Assembly: GCA_942493055.1 (NCBI GenBank)
Contig: OW818680.1
Location: 3,720,001 to 3,784,000, forward strand
Source of the DNA: CAIZQW01 sp942493055
GTDB taxonomy: Bacteria > Verrucomicrobiota > Kiritimatiellia > RFP12 > UBA1067
DNA: 64,000 nucleotides
Reading direction: 5' to 3'
How positions within the stretch are numbered: position 1 is the stretch's first letter; each line of letters starts with the position of its first letter. Below, one piece after another: positions 60,802 through 64,000 of the stretch. Made by a program: the position numbers and the translations under genes. The notes beneath the pieces are model-generated. The model did no database searches. It was not told the origin of the DNA and saw only the letters and a program-made list of their open reading frames with translations.

Positions 60802-61565
60802 TCTGAGACCTCCGAAAGAGACAGCATCAAGCCGGAGGTATAGACCTCTGTCGTGATGATGCCAGCGTTAGTGGTGACAATTGTTCCGGTGTAGGGCGTG
60901 TTCGTCACGCCGCCCTGGATCAAGACAAGCCCCGCAGAAGATAGATCGAACGGGACGGTCGGCGTTCCAAGCTTCATGAACTTGTGCGCCCGGATCGTCA
61001 TGTTGAGAGCTGCGGCCGGCTTCGGGACGGAGATATCGTAGCACGCATATCCGAGGACGTTCGTGGTGACGTTGTTTGTGGCGACCGTTCCGGCCACCCA
61101 GATCTTATTGGACTCGGAAAGATCAAACTCCCATAGCGTCTTTGGCGGCGTTGAAAGCTCACGGCTGTAATGGCAGTAATAGTGTATCACCCCGTTGGTG
61201 TCCATCGACTCCGAGACAACAGCGGACCATAGGTTTGAAAAGCCCTCGTCGTTGTCCATGTCTGCCGCGATATAGATTCGGCCATCAAACTCACTGATCC
61301 TGTTAGTCACGGCAAGCAGCTCGGCCATGGCAGCGGTAAGCCCCGTATGCGCCGCTGTCACAAGGTTGCTCGATGCGGCGAGCGACTCTTCAATCGCCAT
61401 CTGCCGGATGGCTGGGGCCAGCATGCCGGACGGGTCAAGCAGCTCGCCCGTGGCAGGGTCGCCCATTACCGGGGTTCGTGTCCACGCCTTGACCGTCTCA
61501 ACATTCGACGTCTGAGCGACAAGCGATAAAGCGAACAGCACAACTATGGATGCGAGTCGAATCAT
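60798..61565 (-). CDS. Exported phage-cluster protein, paralogue of 61873-62649
   Basis: Protein of 255 residues with a signal peptide (LASIVVLFALSLVAQT). The mature protein has Asn/Thr/Ser-rich beta segments (VAGTVATNNVTTNVLGYACY). The C-terminal 45 residues (TNAGIITTEVYTSGLMLSLS, after GLVLIQGGVTNTPYTGTIV) match the end of the protein at 61873-62649 (TNAGLIRVYSSGLLMGVTP). A shared C-terminal domain suggests a common assembly or trimerisation role, as in tail fibres. Confidence 0.6.
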   Translation of the reverse strand: MIRLASIVVLFALSLVAQTSNVETVKAWTRTPVMGDPATGELLDPSGMLAPAIRQMAIEESLAASSNLVTAAHTGLTAAMAELLAVTNRISEFDGRIYIAADMDNDEGFSNLWSAVVSESMDTNGVIHYYCHYSRELSTPPKTLWEFDLSESNKIWVAGTVATNNVTTNVLGYACYDISVPKPAAALNMTIRAHKFMKLGTPTVPFDLSSAGLVLIQGGVTNTPYTGTIVTTNAGIITTEVYTSGLMLSLSEVSE

Positions 61566-61876
61566 GGAACCTCCGCCCTGATCTCATAATCCCAGGTCAA
61601 GTTGAGTGTGAATCCTGGAACGGTTGCGGATCCCGAAACACCATACAACCCCATGGCGATGCGCTCCCATTGCTGGGTTCCGTGGAGGCGGCGATAGATG
61701 CTGTATGACGTACCCGCAACTCCGCCCGTCCATGAAAACTGGACGGCGGTCGGCATTTCAATCGGGCGGCTAAGGCGAAGCCCGCCGGAGTTCTTTGATG
61801 CTTGAGTCGGGAAGGCGTTCCATCCGAGTGCAAGCGTCAGCGCGATCATGGCAACTGTGTTTGATGTTATCTTCAT
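61562..61876 (-). CDS. Small exported fibronectin-like domain protein
   Basis: Protein of 104 residues. A signal peptide (NTVAMIALTLALGWNAFPTQ) is followed by one domain with the pattern of a fibronectin type III module: VQFSWTGGVAGTSYSIYRRL, then TFTLNLTWDYEIRAE-like strands. It overlaps its two neighbours by four bases, with both paralogous fibre-like proteins around it, so it may be a decorating or linking component. Confidence 0.5.
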   Translation of the reverse strand: MKITSNTVAMIALTLALGWNAFPTQASKNSGGLRLSRPIEMPTAVQFSWTGGVAGTSYSIYRRLHGTQQWERIAMGLYGVSGSATVPGFTLNLTWDYEIRAEVP

Positions 61877-62649
61877 TGCGGTGTAACCCCCATCAAAAGG
61901 CCGGACGAATAGACACGGATCAATCCAGCGTTAGTAACTGTGCCGGAGAATAAAGCCTGGCCTCCGATGGTCAGCGATCCGACAATGTCAAGGGCGCCTC
62001 CGGCTGATCCGCCAGGGAGGATCTCACAGAAGGCCATAAAGAAAGCGGAGTCGTAAATGGACGGCAGCCACACCGTCGACCGATAGATTGTCTCATAAAG
62101 CACGCCATTGACCGTCTCATTGTTGTATTCCGCAGTGGACTGAAACTCTGCAAACTCCCACGCGTTGGTCGAGTTCAGCACGCGCTTATACTTGATGAGC
62201 GGTGTCGTATTCATGGACTCGGTATAGTAATGCCACAGGTAGTGCCCCGTGTGTTGCGTCCCGTTGGTCGTAAGTGTCCCGGCTACGCCAGGCTGGAAAA
62301 AGGCGATCTCTGCAGCCGCGTTGGTAGAGACCTGCACGGCGCCCGAAAAGCTGATCGTGTGTCCTGTGATATACCCGAAGCCATAAGCGCCGGTCAGCAC
62401 CTGGACAACGCCGTTTACAATGTTGCTCCCCTCCGTCATTGTCTCGGCGGCGATAGATACGGACTGCTCCACGACAGCGGCTTGCGCTTCAGCCCGGGCA
62501 ATGTCTGTCAGACCTGCGGCATATCCGGGAGGCTGGATGTTCCCGTTCTGATCCACGCTGATCACCTGCCGGGACTGGCCGAAAGACACGCCGACGATAG
62601 TGCAGACAACAAACAGGGCGATAATCAATATCCAAATGACGTGTTTCAT
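61873..62649 (-). CDS. Exported fibre-like protein
   Basis: Protein of 258 residues with an N-terminal membrane or signal segment (VIWILIIALFVVCTIVGVSF). Mature region: helical AAGLTDIARAEAQAAVVEQS, then beta-rich Tyr/Thr/Asn segments (GYITGHTISFSGAVQVSTN), and a C-terminal end TNAGLIRVYSSGLLMGVTP shared with the 60798-61565 protein. The arrangement (helix, beta repeats, conserved tip) fits a tail-fibre-like protein, although export by the Sec route would be unusual for a virion part. Confidence 0.55.
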   Translation of the reverse strand: MKHVIWILIIALFVVCTIVGVSFGQSRQVISVDQNGNIQPPGYAAGLTDIARAEAQAAVVEQSVSIAAETMTEGSNIVNGVVQVLTGAYGFGYITGHTISFSGAVQVSTNAAAEIAFFQPGVAGTLTTNGTQHTGHYLWHYYTESMNTTPLIKYKRVLNSTNAWEFAEFQSTAEYNNETVNGVLYETIYRSTVWLPSIYDSAFFMAFCEILPGGSAGGALDIVGSLTIGGQALFSGTVTNAGLIRVYSSGLLMGVTPQ

Positions 62650-62657
62650 TTATGACC

Positions 62658-62786
62658 TCAAAGCGGGTTGTAGTACTGTCCCGTTCCGTCAGGGATCGGG
62701 TAGGACTCGAAATTCTGATCTTTAACCAGCAAGCAATAGAGCCAGAGAGAAACGATAACGAAAATTGCAAAGAGTACTGCCTTCAT
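62658..62786 (-). CDS. Tiny membrane protein
   Basis: Protein of 42 residues from ATG 62786 with GAGGG 6 bases upstream. One membrane helix (VLFAIFVIVSLWLYCLLV, residues 3-21) and a short soluble tail (ESYPIPDGTGQYYNPL). It lies between the large gene to the right and the fibre-like gene to the left; function unknown, though a role in lysis or fibre export would be typical for its size. Confidence 0.55.
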   Translation of the reverse strand: MKAVLFAIFVIVSLWLYCLLVKDQNFESYPIPDGTGQYYNPL

Positions 62787-62793
62787 AAAGCCC

Positions 62794-64000
62794 TCAGTTT
62801 GCCGGATAGTTTGTATAAGCCACGAGCCACATCCAGCCATTGGAATAGACTGAACGCCAGATGATGTTCGTGTAGCTGTCACGGTGCAGTTCCGTTTCGA
62901 TGAGAGCCGTCCCGGGAATCGACACGCTCCCGTTTATCGTCACGGCGTTGTCGAGAGACCAATCTATCGCGATGCCAGCGGTCGGGAACTGTAGGTTCCG
63001 ATCCCCCCAGGCCATCGCGGTATGTTCGTCGGAATCCATCAAGGCGCGGTTAATCCAGTCAAGGGATTGAGAGTACCCGTAGACCGGATGATACGCAGTG
63101 AGAATACCGCCGTCCCAGTCCAAGGTGAGACGAGCACTTGAGTTATAGAGGTATCTGTTTTGCCAGTCTGCGGCGACAACAGAAGCGGAGTCGATGAGCG
63201 TCCGCGTCCTGGGGATAATGACCGTAGTCCCATCAGCCGCGGTTATCTTGTTCGTTACCGTGAGCGTGTTGAGCCGGACGTGCCGTGTCTCATTCGTGGA
63301 GACCAGGCCAGCCACCTCCGCTTGTGACGCGAGAGTCGCGATCAGGTTGGTGGTAGACCATGCGCGGATGAAGGCGTATCCTGTCGCGCCTGTTTCGGCG
63401 ACTGGATCTAGTACGAGTGCGTTTGTGGTTGGCAGCCAATCCCGCGTATAAAACCCTCCGGGCTTGTGATAGATGCCAGTCAGGTTGATACTCCAATACG
63501 TAAGGTACACTGGGTGGCCGAGCCAATAATAGCTGATGGTTCCCTCGAAGTATTGCTGGCCCCATGATGTGAAAAGATAGTTAGTCTGGGCAGTCGGAAA
63601 GGCGACCTCCATACCAAAGTCGGCGCTAAACGTCATCTCCCAAAAATTGCTGACAACATGCTTATTGCCCGCCCCGTCGAGGTACTCGCTTGGGGCCGAT
63701 GGATTGTATAAGGCAAACGTTTTGTTGGCCGCTACAAATGCTGTCGTGTTTGATTGAGCCTGGGCGACGGCGTTCGATACAGCGGAGGGGATGCCGGGGT
63801 CTGATTCGGCAAGCAGCCAGGGGGCGTTGGTGTAGGCCGTGCATGCGAAGTCGATCCGCGAGACAGGTAGTGGGATTGTATTGGGTGCGAAGCCCGGGGA
63901 CTTGCGCATTTTAATCGTGCCGAATGACCTGAAGCAAAGCCCGACTGAATTCGTGGACTCGACAAAGAAGGAATAGGAGGTCGCGCCGATATCCATCGAT
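62794..64000 (-). CDS. Large phage tail-fibre-like protein (5' end beyond window)
   Basis: About 400 residues are visible from the window edge to the stop at 62794; an ATG at 63996 exists but the true start may lie outside. The region is beta-rich with Asn/Thr/Tyr repeats (LTYWSINLTGIYHKPGGFYT; NALVLDPVAETGATGYAFIR; ITAADGTTVIIPRTRT), and the C-terminal TNIIWRSVYSNGWMWLVAYT resembles a fibre tip. No signal peptide is visible. It is followed by the tiny membrane protein and a run of exported proteins, all on the minus strand. Confidence 0.6.
   Translation of the reverse strand, partial: SMDIGATSYSFFVESTNSVGLCFRSFGTIKMRKSPGFAPNTIPLPVSRIDFACTAYTNAPWLLAESDPGIPSAVSNAVAQAQSNTTAFVAANKTFALYNPSAPSEYLDGAGNKHVVSNFWEMTFSADFGMEVAFPTAQTNYLFTSWGQQYFEGTISYYWLGHPVYLTYWSINLTGIYHKPGGFYTRDWLPTTNALVLDPVAETGATGYAFIRAWSTTNLIATLASQAEVAGLVSTNETRHVRLNTLTVTNKITAADGTTVIIPRTRTLIDSASVVAADWQNRYLYNSSARLTLDWDGGILTAYHPVYGYSQSLDWINRALMDSDEHTAMAWGDRNLQFPTAGIAIDWSLDNAVTINGSVSIPGTALIETELHRDSYTNIIWRSVYSNGWMWLVAYTNYPAN

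Noticed and set aside
50906..64000. Complete prophage boundaries and att sites
   Set aside because: No integrase, terminase, portal or major capsid gene and no convincing direct repeats were found in the window, so limits are not claimed.

Overview
The window reads as a Gram-negative chromosome with about mid-50s percent GC. A tripartite RND pump, several lipobox lipoproteins, large secreted proteins with PKD and DPDGDGM (thrombospondin type 3-like) repeats, and a GH89-type alpha-N-acetylglucosaminidase suggest the PVC group, perhaps Verrucomicrobiota, Kiritimatiellota or Lentisphaerota. That placement is inference; there is no rRNA in the window to confirm it.

Region 1 (1-11.7 kb) is core genome: a truncated tandem glycosyltransferase, two LysM lipoproteins around a small membrane protein, hemB and asnS with overlapping ends, an adaptor-transporter-outer-membrane RND operon, a tRNA-Met and a strong terminator. 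Region 2 (11.7-22.7 kb) is an accessory or defence island broken up by dispersed repeats. It holds two divergent AbiE-type toxin-antitoxin modules, fragments of nuclease- or helicase-type genes, an HNH endonuclease, an unusual methyltransferase-HNH-S24 protease fusion, a helicase remnant, an ERCC4 nuclease and a broken DNA methyltransferase.

Region 3 (22.7-32.3 kb) is one tight operon: a SAM methyltransferase, a Liv-type binding protein, a 1075-residue membrane protein ending in a methyltransferase domain, a radical SAM enzyme, two LivH/LivM permeases and two LivG/LivF ATPases. A complete branched-chain-type importer wrapped around radical SAM and methyltransferase enzymes is the best candidate here for an undescribed pathway. 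Region 4 (32.6-37.1 kb) encodes a glycine-rich exported protein and a 1076-residue secreted hydrolase with PKD and calcium-type repeats.

Region 5 (37.1-50.9 kb) alternates dispersed repeats with single genes: phage-gene remnants, a Fic-family protein with a clear operator pair, glpK, an exported protein and a pectin-lyase-fold protein enclosed by 313-bp inverted repeats, an AraC regulator divergent from the GH89 enzyme, and a uroporphyrinogen-decarboxylase-like protein. Region 6 (50.9 kb to the end) is prophage-like and entirely on the minus strand: many exported small proteins, head-morphogenesis, virion-morphogenesis, tape-measure-like and tail-hub-like proteins, then a structured RNA candidate and two DNA methyltransferases. 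No integrase, terminase, portal or major capsid gene is visible, so the element continues beyond 64 kb.

Dispersed repeats fill nearly all the intergenic space between 11 and 51 kb. They include word-like TTTAGAAC runs, CTTGTCTGTCCCCCTGTCGC units, CGAACATC runs, GCACTAACG runs and hairpins. In places they have entered reading frames, most clearly in the N-terminus of the outer-membrane efflux lipoprotein.
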